A stretch of 64,000 bases of DNA from Mycobacterium sp. (lineage in GTDB: Bacteria > Actinomycetota > Actinomycetes > Mycobacteriales > Mycobacteriaceae), in NCBI GenBank assembly GCA_020438865.1, contig JAGQTU010000009.1, forward strand, positions 1 to 64,000. The letters are read 5' to 3'. A program made the position numbers and the translations under genes. Under the pieces are notes generated by a model, which had not been told where the DNA came from, searched no databases, and saw only the letters and a list, made by a program, of their open reading frames with translations. Positions 33,131-42,755 of this stretch are shown here, one piece after another. Each line of letters begins with the position of its first letter. Position 1 is the first letter of the stretch.

Positions 33131-34625
33131 CACGATCGACGCACTGCTGCGCGCCCGGGCAGGCTTGGGCGACAAGCCTTTCCTGATCGACGCCACCGCA
33201 CGCATCGGCTATGCGGAGCTGGATGAGACGAGCCGTGAACTGGCGGCGGGCTTGGTGTCGGCGGGTGTGACGAAGGGCAGCCGGGTCGGACTGATCATGC
33301 CGAACGGCGTGCGGTGGGCGCAGCTCGCGTTCGCGGTGACCCGGATCGGGGCGGTGCTGGTGCCGTTGAGCACGCTGCTGAGCGGACCGGAGCTCGTCGC
33401 GCAGCTCGACGCGGCCTCGGTGCGCTTCCTGATCTCGGTGGCGGAGTTCCGCGGTCATCGCTATCTCGACGACCTGCAGGCGCAGAACGCGAATCTGCCT
33501 GCATTGCGGCGAGTCTGGCTTGACGATGAGCTGCCGTCGGGAGGCAGCGGCGCCACGGTGGACGCGCTGGCCGACACGGTCGTCGCGGCCGACCCGCTGC
33601 TGGTGATGTTCACCTCGGGTAGCAGTGGACCGCCCAAGGGCGTGATTCATTCGCACGGCAGCGCCTTAGCGGCGGTGCGCGCGGGGTTGTCGGCGCGACG
33701 CATCGACACCGAGACCCGGCTGTACGTGCCGATGCCGTTCTTCTGGGTGGGCGGATTCGGTACCGGATTGCTGAGCGTGCTGATCGCGGGCGCGACGCTG
33801 GTGACCGAGGCGATCCCCGAGCCGGTGAGCACGCTGCGGTTGATGGAACGCGAGCGGGTGACGTCGTTTCGCGGCTGGCCCGCCCAGGCCGAGGCGCTCG
33901 CCCGTCACGCCGCCGAACTCGGGGCCGACCTGTCCGCCCTGCAACCCAGCAGCCTTCAGGCTCTGCTGCCGCCGGACCAGCGCGCCGCGCCGGGCGCGCG
34001 GGCGAACCTGCTGGGCATGACGGAGTCGTTCGGGCCGTACTGCGGTTACCCGATGGACACCGACATGCCGCACTCGGCGTGGGGGTCGTGCGGAAAGCCG
34101 TTCGAGGGGGTGGATGTCCGGATCGTCGACCCGGCTTCGGGTGAGCCGGTGCCGGCCGGTTCGGTCGGGGTGATCCAGATCCGCGGGCCGCAGACCCTGC
34201 GCGGTATCTGCCGGCGTAGCCGTGAGGACCTGTTCACCGTCGACGGCTACTACCCCACCGGCGACCTCGGCCGGCTCGACGACGACGGGTTCCTGTTCTA
34301 CCACGGCCGATCCGACGACATGTTCAAGGTCAGCGGGGCTTCGGTCTACCCGTCCGAGGTGGAGTCCGCGCTGCGCGAGATCGACGGGGTGCGCTCGGCA
34401 TTCGTCACCGAGGTGAACGGCACGGTCGGCGCGGCGGTGGTGGGCATCGTCGACCGCGAGGCCCTACGTGCCGAGGCGCGCACCCGGCTCAGCGCATTCA
34501 AGGTTCCGACGGTGTGGCTGTTGCTCGACTCCGTCGACGACGTGCCGCGCGGCGCCACCGGCAAGGTCGACGTTCGGCGGCTGCGCGAGATGCTGGCCGG
34601 CGACGACGAGCGGCGCAGTTCATGA
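33123..34625 (+). CDS. class I adenylate-forming CoA ligase
   Basis: 500 residues. Motifs: VMFTSGSSGPPKGVIHSHG, NLLGMTESFG, YYPTGDLGRLDDDGFLFYHGRSDDMFKVSG and catalytic Lys in GATGKVDVRRL. ATG 33123 lies inside the end of the previous ligase, an 8-base overlap. Last gene of the plus-strand operon; the vapC stop follows convergently after six bases. Confidence 0.9.
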   Translation: MPDTIDALLRARAGLGDKPFLIDATARIGYAELDETSRELAAGLVSAGVTKGSRVGLIMPNGVRWAQLAFAVTRIGAVLVPLSTLLSGPELVAQLDAASVRFLISVAEFRGHRYLDDLQAQNANLPALRRVWLDDELPSGGSGATVDALADTVVAADPLLVMFTSGSSGPPKGVIHSHGSALAAVRAGLSARRIDTETRLYVPMPFFWVGGFGTGLLSVLIAGATLVTEAIPEPVSTLRLMERERVTSFRGWPAQAEALARHAAELGADLSALQPSSLQALLPPDQRAAPGARANLLGMTESFGPYCGYPMDTDMPHSAWGSCGKPFEGVDVRIVDPASGEPVPAGSVGVIQIRGPQTLRGICRRSREDLFTVDGYYPTGDLGRLDDDGFLFYHGRSDDMFKVSGASVYPSEVESALREIDGVRSAFVTEVNGTVGAAVVGIVDREALRAEARTRLSAFKVPTVWLLLDSVDDVPRGATGKVDVRRLREMLAGDDERRSS

Positions 34626-34630
34626 ACTTG

Positions 34631-35023
34631 TCAGCTGATGACCTCGACCGGACACCGTATTCCCGGCGAACGGGCAAGACGGCGGTCTGCGGTCAGCAGA
34701 GGGACTTTCAAGGCCTCAGCCAGCGCCACGTATGCCGCGTCATACGCCGTCACCGACGCTCGCAATTCCCAACACCGGGCGAGTAGGGGGCGGTGTGTGG
34801 CGCGCTTCATCGGCAGATCGGCCAGATCCACGAGAGCAAGCTCGGCGCGCCGGGGGGTCATAGCGCGGGCCCGCACCTGCCGGCGCAACACGGTTAGCAC
34901 TTCGAGGTCGATCAGTTCCGGAGCGGCGAGCGCCTGCCCACTGAGCACTGTTCGTACTCTGACGCCGTCGGAACCGTCGTCGATCAGGGCAACCGTGACG
35001 ACACTGGCATCAACGACGATCAC
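34631..35023 (-). CDS. vapC: VapC-type PIN-domain toxin
   Basis: 130 residues of the PIN ribonuclease fold. The acidic active site is visible as Asp5 (IVVDAS), Glu41 (IDLEVLTVLR), Asp95 (TAYDAAYVALAE) and Asp113 (LLTADRRLA). VapC toxins cleave tRNA or rRNA when free of antitoxin. GTG 35023 start overlaps the end of the antitoxin gene by 14 bases, the usual coupling. Confidence 0.88.
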   Translation of the reverse strand: MIVVDASVVTVALIDDGSDGVRVRTVLSGQALAAPELIDLEVLTVLRRQVRARAMTPRRAELALVDLADLPMKRATHRPLLARCWELRASVTAYDAAYVALAEALKVPLLTADRRLARSPGIRCPVEVIS

Positions 35024-35240
35024 GGTCGTCTCGGATAGCCTCGACGGCCGCCGATAGGGACAACGACCCACCCGTTCTGTGGCCGGCCCGCTCCAATACC
35101 TCCTCCAGGGTGGGCATTGCCGCTTCTTCGATCAACTTGCTGCGCAGATACTCCTGGAGCGACTGGTGTGCACGGGCGGCTCGCTCACGCAATACCGCAT
35201 GGGTCTCCTCGGGCACGTCTTTGATCTGCACACTGGGCAT
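35010..35240 (-). CDS. vapB: VapB-type antitoxin
   Basis: 76 residues. It begins with a ribbon-helix-helix-like segment (SVQIKDVPEETHAVLRERAARAHQSLQEYLRSKL), which binds DNA as a dimer, followed by a flexible acidic tail that would wrap VapC. ATG 35240 is preferred because GGGAG lies just upstream; an in-frame ATG at 35249 is possible. A dyad lies directly upstream for autoregulation. Confidence 0.85.
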   Translation of the reverse strand: MPSVQIKDVPEETHAVLRERAARAHQSLQEYLRSKLIEEAAMPTLEEVLERAGHRTGGSLSLSAAVEAIRDDRDRR

Positions 35241-35251
35241 GACTCCCATTT

Positions 35252-35268
35252 TGGCGCTAACAGCGCCA
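35252..35268. promoter_or_regulatory. dyad upstream of vapB
   Basis: TGGCGCT-AAC-AGCGCCA, 7-bp perfect arms around three bases, directly upstream of vapB. Likely the autoregulatory operator of the VapBC complex. Confidence 0.6.
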
Positions 35269-35333
35269 TACTGCAATGCCCTCACCGGACTGGCCCGTTG
35301 CGCCACGACGAGCGATCGGGTGCAATCGGTCTC

Positions 35334-35951
35334 ATGGGTGCAAGCGGTCTCGACGACGAGGTGGCGGTCTACCGCCAGGCCGGTGACCACGTGATCGGGC
35401 TGATCGCCGGCATCACGGATGCCCAGTGGACCTCGCCCGCATTGGGCCCGTGGACCGTTCGGACGCTGGTCGGCCACATCGGCCGAGCATTCACCACCGT
35501 CACCGAATACCTGGCCAGGCCGGCGAACACCCGCGATGTCCACAGCGCGGCCGACTACTACCTCGTCGCGCTGACGATGACCGACCCGGTGTCGATTCAG
35601 GCTCGCGCCGAGAAGGCCGCCCGCGATCTCGGCGAGGACCCGCTGGCGGCGATCCGCGCGTTCCGGGATGCGGCGCTCGACGCCCTGGCGAGCGAAGGTG
35701 ATCCGCTGATCACCACCGTCGCCGGTGGCATGCTCCTGTCGGACTATCTGCCCACCCGGATCGTCGAGTTGGCCGTGCACAGCGTCGACCTGGCCCGGGC
35801 CACCGGCCAGGCAACGGAACTGCCGGCCGCGGTCTGCGACAGCGCACTGCAGGTGGCGGTCGCCGCGGCCGGACGGCGTGGCCAGGGACAGTCCGTACTG
35901 CTCGCCCTCACCGGACGCAAACCACTGCCGGACGGCTTCTCGGTGGTGTGA
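35334..35951 (+). CDS. maleylpyruvate-isomerase-like (mycothiol-dependent, DinB-fold) protein
   Basis: 205 residues. The N-terminal helical bundle has the family signature DAQWTSPALGPWTVRTLVGHIGRAF, where the His would bind metal; the second part VAGGMLLSDYLPTRIVELAVHSVDLARA carries two more likely ligands. Such proteins use mycothiol or bacillithiol as thiol cofactor, but the reaction here is unknown. ATG 35334 chosen from the family start; no good ribosome site is visible. Converges on the GntR gene three bases later. Confidence 0.82.
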   Translation: MGASGLDDEVAVYRQAGDHVIGLIAGITDAQWTSPALGPWTVRTLVGHIGRAFTTVTEYLARPANTRDVHSAADYYLVALTMTDPVSIQARAEKAARDLGEDPLAAIRAFRDAALDALASEGDPLITTVAGGMLLSDYLPTRIVELAVHSVDLARATGQATELPAAVCDSALQVAVAAAGRRGQGQSVLLALTGRKPLPDGFSVV

Positions 35952-35954
35952 GCG

Positions 35955-36635
35955 CTATCGCCTGACCTGTTGGGCGACACCCTGTTTCACGAGGTGGTCG
36001 ATCAACGGCGTCGCCCCGGCTGCCAGGTGCTCGGACATCGCCGCCCGGGCGGCGTCCGCGTCGTGGGCCCGCAAGGCGGCGAGGATGCGCCCGTGGTCGG
36101 CCACCGACTGTGCCGGCCAGCCCTCGATCGTCGGGAACACCGACTCCGGTGCGTACCGGGTGATCTGGGACATCAGCTGAGCCAGCTTCGCCGAGTCCGC
36201 GGCCACATTGATGGCGCGGTGGAACTCGTGGTTGAGCCGCACCGCCCGGTCGCCGTCGTCGGCGGCGTACGCCTCGGTGAGCTCGTCGTGGATCGCCGAA
36301 AGATCCTGCAGCTGTTCGTCGGTGATGCTGGCCGCGGCCCGGGCGGCCAGTTCGCCGCCGACGTGTGCCTGCAGGTTGGAGACGTCGGTGATGTCGCGGT
36401 CGGTGAACGGCAGCACGACGAAGCCGCGCCGCGGCAGCTGGTCGAGCAGCCCTTCGCCGCGCAGTTCGAACAGCGCTTCGCGCACGGGCGTCACGCTGAT
36501 CCCGAGCTCGGCCGCCAGCTGGTCGAGCCTGATGTACTCCCCGGCGGGATAGGTGCCGTTGAAGATGCGGCGACGCACGAAGCGTGCGACGTCCTCGGCC
36601 AGCTGCGGTCTGGGCGCGAAATCCGGTGCGCTCAT
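35955..36635 (-). CDS. GntR-family regulator (FCD type)
   Basis: 226 residues. Winged helix-turn-helix at residues about 12-77 (AEDVARFVRRRIFNGTYPAGEYIRLDQLAAELGISVTPVREALFELRGEGLL) and an FCD domain with His residues in LNHEFHRAIN and ADHGRILAALRAHD. It is the last gene of the operon SDR-thiolase-acyl-CoA dehydrogenase-GntR and probably controls it through the 33-bp dyad at 39815-39847. Confidence 0.9.
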   Translation of the reverse strand: MSAPDFAPRPQLAEDVARFVRRRIFNGTYPAGEYIRLDQLAAELGISVTPVREALFELRGEGLLDQLPRRGFVVLPFTDRDITDVSNLQAHVGGELAARAAASITDEQLQDLSAIHDELTEAYAADDGDRAVRLNHEFHRAINVAADSAKLAQLMSQITRYAPESVFPTIEGWPAQSVADHGRILAALRAHDADAARAAMSEHLAAGATPLIDHLVKQGVAQQVRR

Positions 36636-36636
36636 G

Positions 36637-37830
36637 TCAGATCCGGTAGTCGGCGAGAAGCCGCTTGCTGATGATGTTCTTCTGAATCTCGCTGGTGCCT
36701 TCCCCGATGAGCAGGAACGGGGCGTCGCGCATCAGCCGTTCGATCTCGTACTCCTTGGAGTAGCCGTATCCACCGTGGATGCGGAAGCTCTGCTGGGTGA
36801 CCTCCGAGCAGAACTCGCTGGCCAGGTATTTGGCCATGCCCGCGGCGACGTCGTTGCGCTCACCGGAGTCCTTCAGCCGGGCTGCGTTGACCATCATCAG
36901 ATGTGCCGCTTCGACTTTGGTGGCCATCTCGGCGAGCTGGAAGGCAATGGCCTGGTGTTCGGCGATCGGCTTGCCGAAGGTGCTGCGCTGCTGGGCGTAG
37001 CGGACCGCCAGCTCGAACGCCCGGATACCGACGCCGCAGGCGCGGGCGGCGACGTTGACGCGGCCGACCTCCACGCCGTCCATCATCTGGAAGAAGCCCT
37101 GGCCCGGCTTGGCGCCGAGGATGTCGTCGGCGCCGGCGACGTAGCCGTCGAAGATCAGCTCGGTGGTGTCGATGCCCTTGTAGCCGAGTTTGTCGATCTT
37201 GCCGGGGATGGTCAGGCCGGGCGCGACTTCGCCGAAGCCGGTGGGCTTTTCGACGAGGAAGGCGGTCAGGTTGCGGTGCGGCTTGTCCGCGCCCTCGTCG
37301 GTGCGCACCAGCGCGGCCACCAGGGTGGAGCTGCCGCCGTTGGTCAGCCACATCTTCTGGCCGTCGATGGTGTAGGTGCCGTCGCCGTTGTCGCGGGCCC
37401 GGGTGCGGATCGCGGCGACGTCCGAGCCGAGTTCGGGCTCCGACATGGAGAACGCGCCGCGGGTCTCCCCGGTCGCCATCCGCGGCAGGAAGCGCTGCTT
37501 CTGGTCGTCGGTGCCGTGCTGGCGGATCATGTAGGCGACGATGAAGTGGGTGTTGATCACCCCGGACACGCTCATCCACCCGCGAGCCAGTTCCTCGACA
37601 CACAGCGCGTAGGTCAGCAGCGACTCACCGAGCCCGCCGTACTCCTCGGGCACCATCAGGCCGAACAGTCCCATCTCGCGCATCTGGTCGACGATGGCCT
37701 GCGGATAGGTGTCGGAGTGCTCGAGCTCCTGGGCGTTGGGGATGATCTCCTTGTCGACGAATTGCCGCACGGTGGAGATGATTTCGGTCTGGAACTCCGT
37801 CAGTCCGAGCGTCTGCGCGAGTCTGGTCAT
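36637..37830 (-). CDS. acyl-CoA dehydrogenase
   Basis: 397 residues with full family motifs: AFSMSEPELGSDVAAIRTRA, KMWLTNGGSS, RIHGGYGYSKEYEIERLMRDA and LIGEGTSEIQKN, where the Glu is the likely catalytic base. It introduces a 2,3-double bond into an acyl-CoA with FAD. ATG 37830 overlaps the thiolase stop (ATGA), and its stop lies next to the GntR start. Confidence 0.95.
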   Translation of the reverse strand: MTRLAQTLGLTEFQTEIISTVRQFVDKEIIPNAQELEHSDTYPQAIVDQMREMGLFGLMVPEEYGGLGESLLTYALCVEELARGWMSVSGVINTHFIVAYMIRQHGTDDQKQRFLPRMATGETRGAFSMSEPELGSDVAAIRTRARDNGDGTYTIDGQKMWLTNGGSSTLVAALVRTDEGADKPHRNLTAFLVEKPTGFGEVAPGLTIPGKIDKLGYKGIDTTELIFDGYVAGADDILGAKPGQGFFQMMDGVEVGRVNVAARACGVGIRAFELAVRYAQQRSTFGKPIAEHQAIAFQLAEMATKVEAAHLMMVNAARLKDSGERNDVAAGMAKYLASEFCSEVTQQSFRIHGGYGYSKEYEIERLMRDAPFLLIGEGTSEIQKNIISKRLLADYRI

Positions 37831-39041
37831 AGTGTCACCCTTTCGAACACGGCGGCCAGGCCCTGCCCGCCGCCGATGCACATGGTCTCCAGCCCGTAGC
37901 GGGCGTCGCGGCGGTGCAGTTCGCGCGCCAGCGTGGCCAGCATCCGTCCCCCGGTGGCACCCACCGGGTGACCCAGGGAGATACCGGAGCCGTGCACGTT
38001 GGTGCGCGCCAGGTCGGCCTCGGTGAAGTTCCACTCCCGCATGACGGCCAGGGCCTGCGCGGCGAACGCCTCGTTGAGTTCGATGAGGTCGATGTCTGTC
38101 AAACTCAGCCCCGCCTTGCGCAACGCGGCCTCGGTGGCCGGGACCGGGCCGATGCCCATCACCTCCGGGCCCACCCCGGCCGAACCCCAGGACACCAACC
38201 GCACGAGTGGCGTCAGGCCGAGTTCGGCGGCCCTTTCCGGCGTCGTCACCAGGCACATCGAGGCGGCGTCGTTCTGGCCCGAGGAGTTTCCGGCCGTCAC
38301 GGTGGCCTCCGGATCCTGCTTGAGGAGAACCGGTTTCAGCTTGGCCAGTGACTCGGTGGAGGTGTCGGCGCGGGGGTGCTCGTCGGTGTCGATCACCTGC
38401 TCGCCCTGGCGAGTGGACACGGTGACGGGAATGATCTCCTCGGCCAGGATTCCGCGTTGCTGGGCCGAGACGGCCCGCTGGTGGGAGGCGACGGCCAGTT
38501 CGTCCTGTTCGTGCCGCGAGATGCCGTACTCGCGGCGCAGGTTCTCGGCGGTCTCCAGCATTCCGCCGGGCACGGGATGGAACTTTCCGCCCGCGGTGGT
38601 GCGGCCGCGAGCCAGCCCGTCGTGCACCCGCACTCCGTGCCGGGCCGCACCCCAGCGCATATCGGTGGAGTAGAACGCGACGTTGCTCATGCTCTCCGCA
38701 CCGCCGGCGACCACGAGATCGTTGTCGCCCGAGGCTACTTGGAGGCAGGCCTGGATGACGGCCTGCAGTCCCGACCCGCAGCGCCGGTCGACCTGCATAC
38801 CGGGCACGGTCACCGGCAGGCCGGCGTCGAGGGCCACGACCCGCCCGATCGCCGGCGCCTCACTGTTGGGGTAGCAGTGTCCGAGGATGACATCGTCGAC
38901 CGCCTCCGCGGCCACCCCGGTGCGCTCGAGCAGTCCCGTCAGCGCGGCGACGCCGAGGTCGACGGCCGTCAGTGAACCGAACATCCCGCCGTAGCGGCCG
39001 ATCGGCGTGCGGACCGGCTCACAGATGACGGCGGTTCGCAT
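37827..39041 (-). CDS. acetyl-CoA acetyltransferase (thiolase)
   Basis: 404 residues. Reactive Cys in QVDRRCGSGLQA, His in SLGHPVGATGGRM and second Cys in ETMCIGGGQG; all catalytic residues are present. Degradative thiolase of the FadA type. Its ATG shares a base with the SDR stop at 39041, so SDR, thiolase and dehydrogenase are a coupled beta-oxidation set. Confidence 0.95.
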   Translation of the reverse strand: MRTAVICEPVRTPIGRYGGMFGSLTAVDLGVAALTGLLERTGVAAEAVDDVILGHCYPNSEAPAIGRVVALDAGLPVTVPGMQVDRRCGSGLQAVIQACLQVASGDNDLVVAGGAESMSNVAFYSTDMRWGAARHGVRVHDGLARGRTTAGGKFHPVPGGMLETAENLRREYGISRHEQDELAVASHQRAVSAQQRGILAEEIIPVTVSTRQGEQVIDTDEHPRADTSTESLAKLKPVLLKQDPEATVTAGNSSGQNDAASMCLVTTPERAAELGLTPLVRLVSWGSAGVGPEVMGIGPVPATEAALRKAGLSLTDIDLIELNEAFAAQALAVMREWNFTEADLARTNVHGSGISLGHPVGATGGRMLATLARELHRRDARYGLETMCIGGGQGLAAVFERVTL

Positions 39042-39790
39042 CAGAGGTGCCGCCCGCCGGTGACCTCCAGCACCGTGCCGGTCATGTACGACGAGAGGTC
39101 CGAGGCCAGGAACAATGCCACGTTGGCGACCTCGTAGGGCTCACCGGCGCGACCCAGCGGAACCTCGGCGACCTTCGAGTCCCAGATGCGTTGCGGCATG
39201 GCCTCGGTCATCGCCGACCGGATCAGGCCGGGCTGGATGGCGTTCACGCGCACCCCGAGGTGGGCGAGTTCCTTGGAGGCGGCCTTGGTCATGCCGACGA
39301 TGCCGGCCTTGGCCGCCGAGTAGTTGGTCTGGCCGATCATGCCGACCTTGCCGGAGATCGACGACATGTTCACGATCGCGCCGCTCTTCTGCTCACGCAT
39401 GATCGATGCGGCCTTCTTCAATCCGTTCCAGGTGCCCTTCAGGTGTACCGAGATGACCTGATCGAACTCGTCCTCGGTCATCTTGCGCAGGGTTGCGTCC
39501 CGGGTGATGCCGGCGTTGTTGACCATGATGTCGAAACGGCCGAACTCCCCGACCGCGGCGTCCACCAGCGCATCGACGTCCGCGTAGGAGGTGACGTCGC
39601 ACGTCACCGCCCGCGCGACGTCCGTGCCGCCGAGTTTCTCGACGGCCTCCCTGGTGGCCTCGAGGTTGAGGTCACCGAGGACCACCCGGGCGCCCTCGGC
39701 GACGAACCGCTCCGCGATCGCGAAACCCAGTCCTTGCGCGCCCCCGGTGATCACCGCCACCCGGCCGTCCAACAACGCCATCTGTTCCAC
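39041..39790 (-). CDS. FabG-like short-chain dehydrogenase
   Basis: 249 residues. Cofactor loop [12 protein letters not shown] motif, catalytic Ser in NMSSISG and Tyr-Lys in NYSAAKAG. It resembles FabG-like 3-ketoacyl/3-hydroxyacyl-CoA reductases or dehydrogenases. First gene of its operon and divergent from the acyl-CoA dehydrogenase at 39873. Confidence 0.93.
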   Translation of the reverse strand: MEQMALLDGRVAVITGGAQGLGFAIAERFVAEGARVVLGDLNLEATREAVEKLGGTDVARAVTCDVTSYADVDALVDAAVGEFGRFDIMVNNAGITRDATLRKMTEDEFDQVISVHLKGTWNGLKKAASIMREQKSGAIVNMSSISGKVGMIGQTNYSAAKAGIVGMTKAASKELAHLGVRVNAIQPGLIRSAMTEAMPQRIWDSKVAEVPLGRAGEPYEVANVALFLASDLSSYMTGTVLEVTGGRHL

Positions 39791-39814
39791 CTCTCAGCTC
39801 GTACCCGCCACGTC

Positions 39815-39847
39815 GGAGGCGATCATATTTCATATATGATCGCCTCC
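39815..39847. promoter_or_regulatory. 33-bp dyad between divergent operons
   Basis: Arms GGAGGCGATCATAT (39815-39828) and ATATGATCGCCTCC (39834-39847) pair at all 14 positions around the five bases TTCAT. AT-rich core in GC-rich DNA. Probably the operator of the FCD-type GntR protein encoded at 35955-36635. Confidence 0.75.
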
Positions 39848-39872
39848 ATCCGTCGCCCCGGAGAGGACCCCG

Positions 39873-41047
<1,175 letters not shown>

Positions 41048-41051
<4 letters not shown>

Positions 41052-41869
41052 GCGGCCGGCTCACAGGCAAGGTCGCGTTCATCACCGGGGCCGCGCGCGG
41101 CCAGGGCCGGGCGCACGCCGTCAAGATGGCGGCCGAGGGCGCCGACATCATCGCCGTGGACATCGCGGGCAAGCTACCGGACTGCGTGCCCTATGACCCG
41201 GCCACTCCCGAGGATCTGGCCGAAACCGTCGCGCTGGTCGAGACAACCGGGCGCCGCATCGTTCCGGCCGTCGTCGACATCCGCGACCTCGACGGCCTGA
41301 AAGCGGCTGTCGTGCAGGGTGTTACGCAGCTGGGCCGGTTGGACGTCATCGTCGCCAACGCCGGGATCTCGCCGCCCGCGGCATGGGACGCCATCACACC
41401 GGAGGCGTTCCGGGACGTGCTGGACATCAACGTCACCGGGACCTGGAACACGGTGATGGCCGGCGCACCGACGATCATCGAGGGTGGCCGCGGCGGTTCG
41501 ATCATCCTGATCAGCTCGGCGGCCGGTATCAAGATGCAGCCGTTCATGGTGCACTACACCACGAGCAAGCACGCCGTCACCGGGATGGCGCGGGCGTTCG
41601 CGGCCGAGCTGGGCAAGCACGACATCCGGGTCAATAGTGTGCATCCGGGACCGGTCAACACCGCTATGGGAACCGGTGACATGGTGGCCGAGCTGAACAA
41701 GGCGATGGAAAGCAACCCGCAGCTGCATCACATGCTGACCCCGTTCCTGCCGACCTGGGTCGCCGAGCCGGAGGACATCGCCGACACCGTGTGCTGGCTG
41801 GCCAGCGACGAGGCGAAGTTGATTACCGCTGAGGCGATTTCCGTCGATCAGGGCTCGACGAAGTACTGA
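41048..41869 (+). CDS. mycofactocin-type short-chain dehydrogenase
   Basis: 273 residues of an SDR subfamily (TIGR03971-like) that carries a non-exchangeable NAD and passes electrons to mycofactocin. Features: VAFITGAARGQGRAHAVKMAAEGADIIAVDI with the longer insert after it (PYDPATPEDLAETV), and Tyr-Lys in HYTTSKHA. It oxidises an alcohol. GTG 41048 overlaps the upstream stop (GTGA). Its last 47 bases are antisense to the end of the hydrolase gene. Confidence 0.9.
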
Positions 41870-42755
41870 GCACGCGGCCCAGGAACGCGACCTGGTGGTC
41901 GGCGGCCTTGTCGAACCATCCGTTGCCCGGCCAGACGTCGAAATGATCACACGGATAGTGGTGTACCACGCCCCGGGCCAGCACCGCGGTCTTGGCCACC
42001 GAGTCGGCGGGCACGTAACGGTCGAAGTCGGCGATTTGGAACAGCGCCGGGCAGCGCACTCGCCTGGCGGCGTCGGCGGTTCGGATGCCGGCGATCTGCA
42101 GGCCCACCGCTGAGTCGACCTCGTTGCGCCAGGTCGGGCCGGCCAGTGCGGTGTAGCTCTCGTAGGCGCCGTCCAGGGTCAGCCCACCGGGCTCGCCGGG
42201 ATGGGCGACCAGTGGCATCATCGTGGGACGCCCACCGCGGGCGACGTCGACGCGGCTCTTCAGCCCGATCGCCGTCCACTTCAACGCCGTCCCGACGTCG
42301 CGGTGGGCGACGGCGGCGCGGCTCACGGCCGCACCACTGGTGAGCGGTGTCATCGCGATGACGGCGGCGATGTCGTCGCGACCCGAGGCCACCCGCAGCA
42401 CGTGCCCACCCGACATCGATGAACCCCACAGCACGATCCGGTTCGGGTCGACACCGGGCAGTTGTTTGGCGGCGGCGACCGCGGATTCGAAGTCGTGGAT
42501 CTGCCCGACCACCGAAACCGTCTGCCGCGGTTCGCCTTCCGAGGCACCGAAGCCGCGGTAGTCGAAGGCCAGCACGTCAAGGCCTGCTTGGCTGAGTCGC
42601 TGCGCGAACGGTTCGAGACCGGAGTCCTTGGTGCCCCCGAAGCCGTGGCCCATCACCACGACGGGCCGCTGCTCATAGCCGTCGCCCTCGCCGGGGAAGT
42701 GCCAGCCGCTGCAGGTTACTCCTGCCGAATCGAAGGCGATGTCGTAGCGCGTCAT
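41823..42755 (-). CDS. alpha/beta hydrolase
   Basis: 310 residues. Oxyanion loop VVMGHGFGGTKDSGLEPFAQ, nucleophile elbow WGSSMSGGH (Ser), acid region FQIADFDRYVP and late His in YPCDHFDVWPG. Similar proteins are acetylxylan-esterase-like or dienelactone-type hydrolases; the substrate is unknown. Its ATG overlaps the monooxygenase stop (ATGA). The last 15 residues overlap the SDR gene on the other strand. Confidence 0.88.
   Translation of the reverse strand: MTRYDIAFDSAGVTCSGWHFPGEGDGYEQRPVVVMGHGFGGTKDSGLEPFAQRLSQAGLDVLAFDYRGFGASEGEPRQTVSVVGQIHDFESAVAAAKQLPGVDPNRIVLWGSSMSGGHVLRVASGRDDIAAVIAMTPLTSGAAVSRAAVAHRDVGTALKWTAIGLKSRVDVARGGRPTMMPLVAHPGEPGGLTLDGAYESYTALAGPTWRNEVDSAVGLQIAGIRTADAARRVRCPALFQIADFDRYVPADSVAKTAVLARGVVHHYPCDHFDVWPGNGWFDKAADHQVAFLGRVLSTSSSPDRRKSPQR

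Noticed and set aside
35079-35333. An upstream extension of the isomerase-like protein through the vapB region
   Set aside because: The region encodes VapB on the other strand with a good ribbon-helix-helix pattern, while the plus-strand frame there is not protein-like.
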